Shown here in pieces: positions 17,750 through 25,708 of a stretch of DNA of 64,000 nucleotides (positions within the stretch are counted from its first letter, which is position 1; every line of letters starts with the position of its first letter). Source of the DNA: GCA-2733415 sp049614485. Its GTDB lineage: Bacteria; Bacteroidota; Bacteroidia; Flavobacteriales; Flavobacteriaceae. Location of the stretch: contig JBMZDR010000001.1 in assembly GCA_049614485.1 (NCBI GenBank), forward strand, positions 124,001-188,000. The letters are read 5' to 3'. The position numbers and the translations under genes were made by a program. The notes beneath the pieces are model-generated. The model saw only the letters and a list, made by a program, of their open reading frames with translations, ran no database searches and was not told the DNA's origin.

Positions 17750-17802
17750 AAAAGGCTATCTAAATTTAGAACGCTATTGGTTAGAAATTTAGATAGCCTT
17801 TT
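17750..17802 (-). terminator. Long-stem intrinsic terminator of etfBA
   Basis: 18-bp arms AAAAGGCTATCTAAATTT / AAATTTAGATAGCCTTTT enclose a 17-nt loop. On the minus strand it follows the etfA stop by 21 bp and runs into TTTTGCTTTTT. Confidence 0.8.
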
Positions 17803-17823
17803 AGAGGCACAATTTATAAAAAA

Positions 17824-18792
17824 TTATGCGTTCTGAGCTTTAAAAGCTTTTAATTTTTCGATTAGAGTAGGGACTACTTCAAAAGCATCACCAACAATAC
17901 CATAGTCAGCTGCTTTGAAAAACGGAGCTTCAGGGTCTGTGTTGATAACAACTTTTACTTTAGAGGCGTTGATTCCTGCTAAATGCTGTATTGCTCCTGA
18001 AATACCTATTGCGATATATAAGTTAGAAGCTACTGGCTTTCCAGTTTGCCCAACGTGTTCGCTGTGAGGTCTCCATCCTAAGTCTGAAACTGGTTTAGAA
18101 CATGCGGTTGCTGCGCCAAGTACGTCAGCTAGTTCTTCTATCATTCCCCAGTTTTCTGGTCCTTTCATTCCTCGTCCTGCAGATACTACAATATCAGAAT
18201 CAGCAATAGTAGCTTTTCCTGTTGCTTTATCTATTGCAGTTACTGTTGTTGCTAAATGTGCATCATTAATTACAGCGTCAAAACTTTCTTGCGTAGTTGA
18301 CACGGCGTTTTCTTTTAATCCGAAAGCGTTTTTAGCTAATGCAATAACTTTATTGTCACTTGAAATTTCTGTGATGTTAAATGCTTTGTTTGAAAATGCA
18401 GTTCTCTTTACTGTAAAAGGAGACGTGCTTTCTGGTAAAGCAATAACGTTAGATGCAAATCCTGCGTTTAAGTTTCCTGCTACTAATGGTGCTAAGTATT
18501 TACCATCGTTAGTAGAAGACATTACAACAAGAGTAGAACCTTCTTTTGCTGCAGCTTGCTTGATGATATCAGCGTATGCGCGTGCATTGAAGTTTTCCAA
18601 ACTTGCGTTTGTAACAGTTAATAATTTATCAACACCATATTGAGATAATTCTGAAGTTTCTGAAGCGTTAACTGCCACAGCTGTTACAGAAGTTCCTAAA
18701 GTGTTTGCTATTTCTTTTGCGTATGAAGCAATCTCTAAAGTTGCTTTATTGAATTTTCCGTTGTTTGATTCGGCGAATATTAAAACAGACAT
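17824..18792 (-). CDS. etfA: Electron transfer flavoprotein subunit alpha
   Basis: FAD-binding subunit (322 residues) of the EtfAB heterodimer, which takes electrons from acyl-CoA dehydrogenases and passes them to ETF:quinone oxidoreductase. The C-terminal FAD domain is clear: VVSAGRGMKGPENWGMIEELA, GAATACSKPVSDLGWRP, HSEHVGQTG and the IAIGISGAIQH helix. The N-terminal half is a Rossmann-like ETF domain. It is co-directional with etfB, 77 bp downstream of it, and ends at a strong terminator, so the two form an operon. Confidence 0.95.
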   Translation of the reverse strand: MSVLIFAESNNGKFNKATLEIASYAKEIANTLGTSVTAVAVNASETSELSQYGVDKLLTVTNASLENFNARAYADIIKQAAAKEGSTLVVMSSTNDGKYLAPLVAGNLNAGFASNVIALPESTSPFTVKRTAFSNKAFNITEISSDNKVIALAKNAFGLKENAVSTTQESFDAVINDAHLATTVTAIDKATGKATIADSDIVVSAGRGMKGPENWGMIEELADVLGAATACSKPVSDLGWRPHSEHVGQTGKPVASNLYIAIGISGAIQHLAGINASKVKVVINTDPEAPFFKAADYGIVGDAFEVVPTLIEKLKAFKAQNA

Positions 18793-18869
18793 ATTTTTTT
18801 ATTTTAAAATTTAAGTCCGATTATTTAAAAACGGACATTGAAAAATGTAAATTAATCAGAAGTACTGAA

Positions 18870-19616
18870 TTATATTACTTTAGCTTCATTGTGTAATAAA
18901 CTAACTAACTCATCAATATTATCAGGGCTAACTAATTTTACTGCTGATTTAGCTGCTGGTTTTTCAAACTTCACAGCAGAAGTTAATACGTCATTTCCAA
19001 CAGCTTCAACAACCTGTAGAGGTTTTTTACGAGCCATCATAATTCCTCTCATGTTAGGAATACGTAATTCACTTTCTTCAACTAATCCTTTTTGTCCACC
19101 AACTACTAAAGGTAAACTTGTACTAATTGTTTCGTTTCCTCCGTCAATTTCTCTTACTGCTACGGCGTTATTTCCATCCAGTTCTAAAGAAGTACAAGAG
19201 TTTACAAAGTTGTAATCTGTAAATCCAGCTAACATTCCAGGAACCATCCCTCCGTTATAATCTAAAGATTCTTTTCCTGCAATTACCAAGTCAAAGTTTC
19301 CGTTTTTTACAACTTCTGCCAATTGTTTAGCTACAAAGAAACCGTCTTTTGCTTCTGCGTTAACTCTAATAGCATTATCGGCTCCAATTGCTAAAGCCTT
19401 ACGTAGTGTAGGTTCAGCATCTGCACCTCCAACATTAACTACAGTTACCGTTGCGCCACTTTTTTCTTTTAAAAACATAGCTTTTGTTAATCCAAACTCA
19501 TCATTCGGATTAATTACGAATTGTACGCCATTTGTGTCAAATTCAGTATCACCATTTGCAAAGTTAATTTTTGATGTAGTGTCTGGAACGTGACTAATAC
19601 ACACTAATATATTCAT
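18870..19616 (-). CDS. etfB: Electron transfer flavoprotein subunit beta
   Basis: AMP-binding beta subunit (248 residues) of EtfAB. Recognisable parts are the start MNILVCISHVPDTTSKI, the INPNDEFGLTKAM segment, the AGKESLDYNGGMVPGMLAG loop of the AMP site, and the C-terminal recognition-loop region RIPNMRGIMMARKKP. It is the first gene of the etfBA operon, with a TATATTTG -7 box 40 bp upstream. It is used in fatty acid and branched-chain amino acid catabolism. Confidence 0.95.
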   Translation of the reverse strand: MNILVCISHVPDTTSKINFANGDTEFDTNGVQFVINPNDEFGLTKAMFLKEKSGATVTVVNVGGADAEPTLRKALAIGADNAIRVNAEAKDGFFVAKQLAEVVKNGNFDLVIAGKESLDYNGGMVPGMLAGFTDYNFVNSCTSLELDGNNAVAVREIDGGNETISTSLPLVVGGQKGLVEESELRIPNMRGIMMARKKPLQVVEAVGNDVLTSAVKFEKPAAKSAVKLVSPDNIDELVSLLHNEAKVI

Positions 19617-19655
19617 GATATTTATATTAAAAAGTTCAATTAATTTTCAAGTTCC

Positions 19656-19663
19656 CAAATATA
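19656..19663 (-). promoter_or_regulatory. -7 box TATATTTG of etfBA
   Basis: Perfect TAnnTTTG on the minus strand, 40 bp upstream of the etfB start and divergent from the pdhB promoter. No clear -33 TTG. Confidence 0.5.
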
Positions 19664-19741
19664 CAGTTATTTTTTAAGAATACTACTGTGCGTGCATAGT
19701 AAATTTATTCTTTTTTTAGAGAATTAATTTTATGAAAAGCG

Positions 19742-19749
19742 TATTTTTG
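19742..19749 (+). promoter_or_regulatory. -7 box TATTTTTG of pdhB
   Basis: Perfect TAnnTTTG, 31 bp upstream of the pdhB ATG. No TTG at -33 distance; the region upstream is T-rich. Confidence 0.5.
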
Positions 19750-19780
19750 TCTGTTTTTAAAAATCAATATCGTTAATATA

Positions 19781-20758
19781 ATGAGAACAATTCAGTTTAG
19801 AGAAGCAATTTGTGAGGCAATGAGTGAGGAGATGCGCAGAGATGAATCTGTGTATTTAATGGGAGAGGAAGTTGCTGAATATAATGGAGCGTATAAAGCA
19901 TCTAAAGGAATGTTAGATGAATTTGGAGCTAAAAGAGTAATTGATACACCAATTGCAGAACTTGGTTTTGGAGGGATTGCTGTAGGGTCTACAATGACAG
20001 GTAATAGACCTATTGTTGAATATATGACCTTTAATTTCTCCTTAGTAGGTATTGACCAAATTATAAATAATGCGGCCAAAATCAGACAAATGTCTGGGGG
20101 GCAATTTCCGTGTCCAATTGTTTTTCGTGGGCCAACTGCTTCTGCAGGGCAATTAGGAGCAACACATTCGCAGGCTTTTGAAAGTTGGTTTGCAAATACA
20201 CCTGGATTAAAGGTGATTGTGCCATCAAACCCGTATGATGCAAAAGGATTGTTAAAAGCTGCTATTCGTGATAACGACCCTGTAATCTTTATGGAATCTG
20301 AGCAAATGTATGGTGATAAAGGTGAAGTGCCAGACGGTGAGTACGTATTGCCTATTGGTGTTGCCGATATTAAACGCAAAGGAACAGATGTAACCATTGT
20401 GTCGTTTGGGAAAATTATCAAAGAAGCTTACAAAGCAGCAGATGAGTTGGAGAAAGAAGGTATTTCATGTGAAATAATTGATTTAAGAACAGTTAGACCA
20501 ATGGATACTAAGGCAATTGTTGACTCTGTTAAAAAAACAAACAGATTAGTAATTCTTGAAGAAGCTTGGCCGTTCGGAAATGTATCTACAGAAATTACGT
20601 ATCAAGTGCAAAGTCAAGCGTTTGATTTTCTAGACGCTCCAATTGAAAAAATTAATACAGCTGATACACCAGCACCATATTCTCCAGTGCTTTTAGCCGA
20701 ATGGTTACCGAATATGAATGATGTAATAAAATCAGTTAAAAAAGTAATGTATAGGTAA
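19781..20758 (+). CDS. pdhB: Pyruvate dehydrogenase E1 component, beta subunit
   Basis: Beta subunit (325 residues) of the alpha2beta2 E1 enzyme that decarboxylates pyruvate with thiamine diphosphate. The opening MRTIQFREAICEAMSEEMRRDESVYLMGEEV, the thiamine-activating Glu region (GEEVAEYNGAYK), the EYMTFNFSLVGIDQI helix and the C-terminal transketolase domain (ADIKRKGTDVTIVSFG, then VILEEAWPFGNVSTEI) are all present. The alpha subunit and E2 are not adjacent in this window. A 2-oxoisovalerate E1 beta is an alternative, but the sequence reads as PdhB. Confidence 0.92.
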   Translation: MRTIQFREAICEAMSEEMRRDESVYLMGEEVAEYNGAYKASKGMLDEFGAKRVIDTPIAELGFGGIAVGSTMTGNRPIVEYMTFNFSLVGIDQIINNAAKIRQMSGGQFPCPIVFRGPTASAGQLGATHSQAFESWFANTPGLKVIVPSNPYDAKGLLKAAIRDNDPVIFMESEQMYGDKGEVPDGEYVLPIGVADIKRKGTDVTIVSFGKIIKEAYKAADELEKEGISCEIIDLRTVRPMDTKAIVDSVKKTNRLVILEEAWPFGNVSTEITYQVQSQAFDFLDAPIEKINTADTPAPYSPVLLAEWLPNMNDVIKSVKKVMYR

Positions 20759-20829
20759 AGGCTTTAGTTTAAGCTTTTGATGGTAAGTTTAGAAAGAAAA
20801 ACAAAATCCTTAAAATAGGATTAAAACTG

Positions 20830-20837
20830 TATATTTG
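20830..20837 (+). promoter_or_regulatory. -7 box TATATTTG upstream of the DUF5686 gene
   Basis: Perfect TAnnTTTG directly abutting the hairpin at 20839-20867; predicted transcription would start inside the 5' arm of that hairpin. Significance is discussed under findings. Confidence 0.45.
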
Positions 20838-20838
20838 A

Positions 20839-20876
20839 ACTTCATTTGTAATTTTTACAAATGAAGTTTTTTATTT
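20839..20876 (+). terminator. 12-bp-arm intrinsic terminator between pdhB and the DUF5686 gene
   Basis: Perfect arms ACTTCATTTGTA (20839-20850) and TACAAATGAAGT (20856-20867) with a 5-nt loop, followed by TTTTTATTT. It is the only strong hairpin after pdhB. It also contains an in-frame ATG (20861), which is therefore not a credible start for the next gene. Confidence 0.75.
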
Positions 20877-20878
20877 CT

Positions 20879-23383
20879 ATGAAAAAAATAATCACAATAG
20901 TATTTATAGTTTTTACAACTATGCTTGTTGCTCAAACAAAAGTAAGCGGGCTTGTAATAGATGAGTATGACTACCCTGTGCCTTATGCCAATGTGGTGTT
21001 TAAAAATTCGACTACAGGAACTATAACCGATGAAAACGGGCGATTTTATTTAGAATCTGATGAGCGGTATCAGACATTACAAATTTCTTTTGTGGGATAT
21101 GAAACGCAAGATGTTGACTTAAAAAAATCAGTTACCTATAAAATGAATGTGATCATGAAAGAAGGAAATCAGCTAAGTGCTGTAACCATATTTTCAGGAA
21201 AACAATCAAAAAAAAATAACCCTGCTATTGATATACTTAAAAAAATATGGAAACACCGTCGCTCAAACGGAGTTAAAAAGTTTAAGCAATACCAATATAA
21301 CAAGTACGAAAAAATAGAATTTGACTTCAATAATGTTGATAGTACCATGACGCAAAGTAAACTCTTTAAAGGAATGGAGTTTATTTTTGAAGAAATGGAT
21401 ACCTCACGTGTTACAGGAAAAACCTATTTGCCAATTTTCTTAAACGAATCGGTTTCAAAAGTATATGGAAACAATGAGCAAAACAAAGTAAGAGAAGATT
21501 TGGTAGGAAACAAAAATTCAGGTTTTAGTAACAACCAAACTATTATTTCCTTTGTAAAAGATTTGTATTCGGATTATGATGTGTATGATAATTACTTAAA
21601 GTTTTTTGATAAAAGTTTCGTAAGCCCCTTATCTAAAACAGGGGTGAATGTGTACAATTACGTGTTGGCAGACAGTGCATACATAGGAGATAAATGGTGT
21701 TACAATATTGTATATTATCCAAGAAGAAAAAACGAACTAACATTTAAAGGTGATTTTTGGGTAAATGATAGTACTTGGGCTATAAAAGATATTAATCTTC
21801 AAGTATCAAAAAGCGCCAATATTAACTGGGTAAAAGATATTTATATAGAACAAGAGTTTGATGTACTAAATGATTCAGTTTTTCTTATTACTCGTGACTA
21901 TTTCATGTCAGATTTTAGTTTGTCAAAAAAGGACAAAGCAAAAGGAGTCTATGGTAAACGTACTACACTATACGATAAATACCAGTTTGATGTAAAAAAA
22001 GAGGATCGTTTTTATAAAGAAGAATCAGATCCGTATGCCTATGAAATCTATAATAAAGATGATGCCTTTTGGCAAAACAACAGGTTAGAAGAACTGAATA
22101 AAGATGAGGCAGGGGTGTATAAAATGTTAGATACACTTAAAACCGTAGCGAAATTTAAACGCATATACAATACCGCAAGTATTTTAGCATCTGGATACGT
22201 TGAAATGCCAAAACTAAAGATGGACTATGGGCCTATTTTTTCCACCTTTGGTTATAATGATGTTGAAGGAGTACGTTTACGTGCAGGAGGAAGAACTTAC
22301 TATGGGCCTAATGACAAATGGCGTATTCAAGGTTATGTAGCTTACGGATTTAAAGACAATCAGTTTAAGTATGGTATATCAGGGAAGTGGATGTTTCACC
22401 GAAAAAACAGGTGGATATTATCCGTAGGAAACCGAAGAGATGTAGAGCAAATAGGTGTTAACTTAACAACTACGAATGATATTCTGGGTAGGAGTTTTGC
22501 TTCATCATCGTTATTTTCAACAGGTGTGAATGATAGGTTAACTTCAATAAATTTGACTTCGGTTGGACTTGAAGTAGAGCCTGTTAAAAATTTTTCAGTA
22601 AAGCTTTCTAGTAGTTACCGAACCTTAAAATCGGCATCGCCTACTTTTGGGCTAGATTTTTATACAGACCAATCTTTAACAGAATCAAAGTCAGAATTAA
22701 AACAATCAGAAATAAGTGTATCATTACTTTATACGCCAAAACGAAAAACTACAGGTTATGGCGTAGAGCGGATTACAGTTAATGGTAATCACGCTACTAT
22801 TTACGCTAGTCTTAGTCAAGGGTTTAAAGGAGTAATGAAGAGTGATTTTGATTATGCTAAACTGCAATTGTTTTACCGCCAACCATGGCAAATAGGAGGC
22901 TTTGGAAGGTTGTTTTCAAATATTGAACTAGGAAAAACTTTTGGAGAAGTCCCTTTAGGTTTGTTAAGTGTAATACCAGGTAATCAAGCCTATTTTTCAA
23001 TATTTAATACCTTTCCGCTGTTAAATTATTACGATTTTGTGACAGATACTTATGCGTCTGTGCATTTGGAACATAATTTTAATGGAAGGTTGTTTTCAAG
23101 AATTCCGTTATTAAAAAAGTTAAACTTGCGAGAAATTGTTGGCTTACGAGGTGCTTGGGGAGGTTTATCTCAAGAGAATATCAACCTAGATGCCAACACG
23201 CCAAACTTTATTGCTACCCAAACCTTTGGGGCACCTAATGAGCAAATTTATTGGGAGTACAGTTTAGGCGTTGGTAATATTTTTAAAGTGTTCCGTATTG
23301 ATTTTAACTTTAGAGGAAACTATTTTGATGTGCCTGATGCACGTAAGTTTGGAGTAACAGGGAGTTTCGGTTTTGAGTTTTAA
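20879..23383 (+). CDS. DUF5686 outer-membrane protein with carboxypeptidase-regulatory-like domain
   Basis: From ATG 20879 it is 834 residues with signal peptide MKKIITIVFIVFTTMLVAQ. Residues ~20-105 are a CarboxypepD_reg-like beta-sandwich (KVSGLVIDEYDYPVPYANV, then GTITDENGRFYL and ISFVGYETQ), as in TonB-dependent receptors. The remaining ~700 residues match the DUF5686 layout: alternating amphipathic strands rich in Tyr, Phe and Asn, ending in GVTGSFGFEF with a terminal aromatic, which indicates a beta-barrel. There is no TonB plug. The function is unknown. The upstream ATG (20861) lies in a terminator and is rejected. Confidence 0.82.
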   Translation: MKKIITIVFIVFTTMLVAQTKVSGLVIDEYDYPVPYANVVFKNSTTGTITDENGRFYLESDERYQTLQISFVGYETQDVDLKKSVTYKMNVIMKEGNQLSAVTIFSGKQSKKNNPAIDILKKIWKHRRSNGVKKFKQYQYNKYEKIEFDFNNVDSTMTQSKLFKGMEFIFEEMDTSRVTGKTYLPIFLNESVSKVYGNNEQNKVREDLVGNKNSGFSNNQTIISFVKDLYSDYDVYDNYLKFFDKSFVSPLSKTGVNVYNYVLADSAYIGDKWCYNIVYYPRRKNELTFKGDFWVNDSTWAIKDINLQVSKSANINWVKDIYIEQEFDVLNDSVFLITRDYFMSDFSLSKKDKAKGVYGKRTTLYDKYQFDVKKEDRFYKEESDPYAYEIYNKDDAFWQNNRLEELNKDEAGVYKMLDTLKTVAKFKRIYNTASILASGYVEMPKLKMDYGPIFSTFGYNDVEGVRLRAGGRTYYGPNDKWRIQGYVAYGFKDNQFKYGISGKWMFHRKNRWILSVGNRRDVEQIGVNLTTTNDILGRSFASSSLFSTGVNDRLTSINLTSVGLEVEPVKNFSVKLSSSYRTLKSASPTFGLDFYTDQSLTESKSELKQSEISVSLLYTPKRKTTGYGVERITVNGNHATIYASLSQGFKGVMKSDFDYAKLQLFYRQPWQIGGFGRLFSNIELGKTFGEVPLGLLSVIPGNQAYFSIFNTFPLLNYYDFVTDTYASVHLEHNFNGRLFSRIPLLKKLNLREIVGLRGAWGGLSQENINLDANTPNFIATQTFGAPNEQIYWEYSLGVGNIFKVFRIDFNFRGNYFDVPDARKFGVTGSFGFEF

Positions 23384-23420
23384 ATCCTTAATTTACAGCT
23401 AGTGAATAGGTGTTGAAAAT

Positions 23421-24530
23421 ATGAATAAAAGGAATGTTAAAATAATAAGTATTATCTGTATGTTCTCATTTATAAATAGTCTCTTTGGGCAAAAAAAAAT
23501 AGGTTTTGAAAAAGCAGACGCTATTTTAGCTAAATTAGTGCGTCAAAAAAAAATTCCAGGTATTGCCATTACTGTCACTAAAAATGGCGAAAAAAAGTTT
23601 TCAAAAGGCTACGGTTATTCAAACATAAAAACCAAAACAACAGTTAACCCAGAGGCTACAGTATTTAGAATAGGAAGTGTGTCTAAGCCAATAGCAGCAA
23701 CAGGTTTGGCTAAAATGGTTGAAAAAAATCAGATTAACTTAAACGACAGTATTTACAAATACGTGCCTGGGTTTCCTAAAAAGAAATATAATTTCACCTT
23801 AAAACAATTAGGCGGTCATCTAGCTGGAATTCGTAATTACAAAGGCAATGAATTTATGAATAAAGAACACCTATCTATACGTGAAGGTGTAGCGTTGTTT
23901 GAAAATGATCCTTTATTATTTAAGCCGGGTAACGATTATTTGTACACCAGCTATAGTTGGAACTTAGTGTCTTTAGCAATGCAGGAGGTGGTAGGGAAGC
24001 CATTTGAAGTTATTATTAAAGAAGAGGTTTTAAAGCCACTATCCTTATCACATACCTTTGCGGATAAGCAACAAGATGTTCCTGAAAAAGCAACGTTCTA
24101 TACTAAAAAAAGATGGCGTCATTTTGTAGAAGTGCCTAAAGTGAATAATTATTACAAATTAGCAGGAGGTGGTTATTTATCAACAACAGATGATATTTCT
24201 AAACTAGGAAACGCATATTTGTCTGAAAACTTTATTTCAGACGCTGTAAAAAAAGAGTTTATAAGCTCACAACAAATTAATGATAAACCAACCTATTATG
24301 GTATTGGTTGGCAAGCAAGCTTTGATCATAACAATCGTCCTTATTATGGACATGTAGGAAATGGTTATGGAGGGTATGGTATTTTTTATGTTTATCCTAA
24401 AGATGAGGTGGTTGTCACAATTTTAATGAACTGCTCTAACCCAAATCAAAATAAGAAACTCAATGCGGTAATCGATGCCGTTTTTGAAGGGCTCAATGCT
24501 ATTGATGTTGGGGTGACGTCAGCTCTCTAA
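23421..24530 (+). CDS. Secreted serine hydrolase, class C beta-lactamase fold
   Basis: A 369-residue protein with an N-terminal signal segment (hydrophobic ~7-22, ending LFGQ). The nucleophile motif SxxK is S86-V-S-K89 (RIGSVSKPIAA). The second motif is Y175-T-S, in YLYTSYSWNL, with Ser instead of the usual Asn. An HVGNGYGGYG segment near residue 313 replaces KTG. This suits the LACTB/EstB/D-aminopeptidase group rather than a true beta-lactamase. The likely substrate is a peptide or ester in the periplasm. Its last 32 bp overlap the end of gldA on the other strand. Confidence 0.85.
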   Translation: MNKRNVKIISIICMFSFINSLFGQKKIGFEKADAILAKLVRQKKIPGIAITVTKNGEKKFSKGYGYSNIKTKTTVNPEATVFRIGSVSKPIAATGLAKMVEKNQINLNDSIYKYVPGFPKKKYNFTLKQLGGHLAGIRNYKGNEFMNKEHLSIREGVALFENDPLLFKPGNDYLYTSYSWNLVSLAMQEVVGKPFEVIIKEEVLKPLSLSHTFADKQQDVPEKATFYTKKRWRHFVEVPKVNNYYKLAGGGYLSTTDDISKLGNAYLSENFISDAVKKEFISSQQINDKPTYYGIGWQASFDHNNRPYYGHVGNGYGGYGIFYVYPKDEVVVTILMNCSNPNQNKKLNAVIDAVFEGLNAIDVGVTSAL

Positions 24531-25404
24531 ACATATTTTCTAGAGTAGTGTTTTTGGTGTCTAGCTTTAAGATTTTCAATTTATTTTCAGCAGCAAAATC
24601 AAAAATTAAAGCCCTCATGTCTTCGTTTGTGTCAAAAGAAATTTCCCAAGTCATTCCAAAGGTGTTTTTAGCAGTTTTAACATGTGGTAAACGTTTTATC
24701 AAGACATCTTCAACACGGTAGTCAAACTCCACTTCAATAAGTTGTTCCTGATTGCTTTTAAGCTCAGACAACGGTGTGTCTATTACTAACTCGCCTTTAT
24801 TGATAATAATAACCCGGTCACAAATAGCTTCAACTTCTTGCATAATATGAGTGGAAAGAAAAATAGTTTTTTCTTTTCCAACAGATTTAATGAGCTCTCT
24901 AACTTCCACAAGTTGATTAGGGTCTAGCCCGGTAGTGGGTTCATCTAAAATCAAAACGTCAGGATTGTGCAGTAATGCATTTGCTAAACCAACACGTTGT
25001 CTATACCCTTTTGATAGTTGCTCTATTTTTTTATGAGCTTCATTTGTTAGTCCGGTTAGTTTAATAACCTCATTAATGCGTTCTTTCTTTACATTGTAGA
25101 TGTTTGCGTTAAATGCCAGGTACTCCTTAATATACATGTCTAAGTACAACGGATTGTGCTCCGGTAAGTAGCCAACACTTTGCTGTACGTTTTTTTGTTC
25201 AGTATTTACATTAAACTCGTTAACAAACGCGTCACCTTCAGAACTAGAAATATATGTGGTGAGAATTTTCATCATTGTTGACTTTCCAGCACCATTAGGC
25301 CCTAAAAAACCTACTATTTCTCCCTTTTTTATTTTGAAAGATATGTTGTCAAGGGCTTTTTGTGTCCCGTAGTATTTTGAAATATTCTGAACTGAAATTG
25401 ACAT
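24499..25404 (-). CDS. gldA: Gliding motility ABC transporter ATP-binding subunit GldA
   Basis: From ATG 25404, 301 residues; the extra 27 upstream codons in the frame are intergenic promoter sequence. The ABC ATPase has Walker A GPNGAGKS (35-42), the signature LSKGYRQRVGLANALL, Walker B VLILDEPTTGLDP and the switch His in FLSTHIMQE. The start MSISVQNISKYYGTQKALDN is typical of GldA, which with GldF and GldG forms an ABC complex required for gliding in Flavobacterium johnsoniae. gldF and gldG are not nearby. It has its own divergent promoter facing the Phe leader. Confidence 0.88.
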   Translation of the reverse strand: MSISVQNISKYYGTQKALDNISFKIKKGEIVGFLGPNGAGKSTMMKILTTYISSSEGDAFVNEFNVNTEQKNVQQSVGYLPEHNPLYLDMYIKEYLAFNANIYNVKKERINEVIKLTGLTNEAHKKIEQLSKGYRQRVGLANALLHNPDVLILDEPTTGLDPNQLVEVRELIKSVGKEKTIFLSTHIMQEVEAICDRVIIINKGELVIDTPLSELKSNQEQLIEVEFDYRVEDVLIKRLPHVKTAKNTFGMTWEISFDTNEDMRALIFDFAAENKLKILKLDTKNTTLENMFRELTSPQHQ

Positions 25405-25475
25405 GTAGATGTGTCTTTTAATGTTAAACCAAATCACTGAAGAAATTAGCTGTGCTAAAATTAAGATAAAAATAA

Positions 25476-25505
25476 TTGCAGACAAACAAATTTATAATAC
25501 ATTTG
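25476..25505 (+). promoter_or_regulatory. Promoter of the Phe leader and pheA operon
   Basis: TTG (25476-25478), 19 bp, TACATTTG (25498-25505): an exact match to the flavobacterial consensus with ideal spacing. Predicted transcription starts near 25511, about 14 nt before the leader ATG. Confidence 0.65.
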
Positions 25506-25519
25506 TATATATAAAACAA
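25487..25519 (-). promoter_or_regulatory. gldA promoter, interleaved with the Phe-leader promoter
   Basis: On the minus strand, TTG (25517-25519), a 22-bp spacer, then TAAATTTG (25487-25494). It overlaps the plus-strand promoter 25476-25505 face to face, so the two could not be occupied at once. Confidence 0.6.
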
Positions 25520-25524
25520 TAGAA

Positions 25525-25608
25525 ATGTTTACACCTAACACTTGGCAAAGTTTTGATTTTAACTTTTACTTTTTTAGTAAGAGTAGAGATTTTGCATGTG
25601 TTATTTAA
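25525..25608 (+). CDS. Phenylalanine-rich leader peptide (27 aa)
   Basis: ATG 25525 opens a 27-codon frame ending TAA 25606-25608. Phe occupies positions 2, 10, 12, 14, 16, 17 and 23; the block at 10-17 reads FDFNFYFF. It lies between a consensus promoter and an intrinsic terminator, just ahead of prephenate dehydratase, the first enzyme committed to Phe. This is the arrangement of the E. coli pheA leader peptide, here in a Bacteroidetes genome and unrelated in sequence. The peptide is expected to sense charged tRNA-Phe by ribosome stalling and to have no function itself. AT-rich DNA favours TTT codons, so the fit with the RNA pairings (see findings) is the stronger argument. Confidence 0.65.
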   Translation: MFTPNTWQSFDFNFYFFSKSRDFACVI

Positions 25609-25665
25609 AGTTAAAACCGAATAAATAAATATATACAAAGTCTCGAGAAATCGGGACTTTTTTTA
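25537..25665 (+). promoter_or_regulatory. Transcription attenuator of the pheA operon
   Basis: Three competing pairings are visible. Protector: 25537-25541 with 25598-25602 and 25545-25549 with 25591-25595. Antiterminator: GAGATTTTG (25586-25594) with CAAAGTCTC (25636-25644), 9 bp with one G-U. Terminator: AAAGTCTCGA (25637-25646) with TCGGGACTTT (25651-25660), loop GAAA, followed by a run of T to 25664. The antiterminator shares its 5' strand with the protector and its 3' strand with the terminator. A ribosome stalled in the Phe block (25552-25575) would break the protector and free the antiterminator; one reaching the stop codon would cover it and let the terminator form. Confidence 0.7.
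25637..25665 (+). terminator. Intrinsic terminator of the Phe leader
   Basis: Ten-bp stem AAAGTCTCGA / TCGGGACTTT with a GAAA tetraloop and one G-U pair, followed directly by T residues to 25664. It lies 28 bp after the leader stop and 44 bp before the pheA ATG. Confidence 0.85.
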
Positions 25666-25708
25666 TGCAAAATTGTCAACCGGTTTCAAGATGCATAAAA
25701 AGAAAAGT

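Noticed and set aside
24499..24530. Frameshift or assembly error at the gldA/serine hydrolase overlap
   Set aside because: Both proteins reach plausible C-termini, so the overlap is likely real.
25502..25640. Inverted repeat TTTGTATATAT / ATATATACAAA enclosing the Phe leader, considered as a 6S-like or other structured ncRNA
   Set aside because: The 5' arm overlaps the -7 box of the plus promoter, so it would not be transcribed from there; the leader-peptide and attenuator reading explains the region better.
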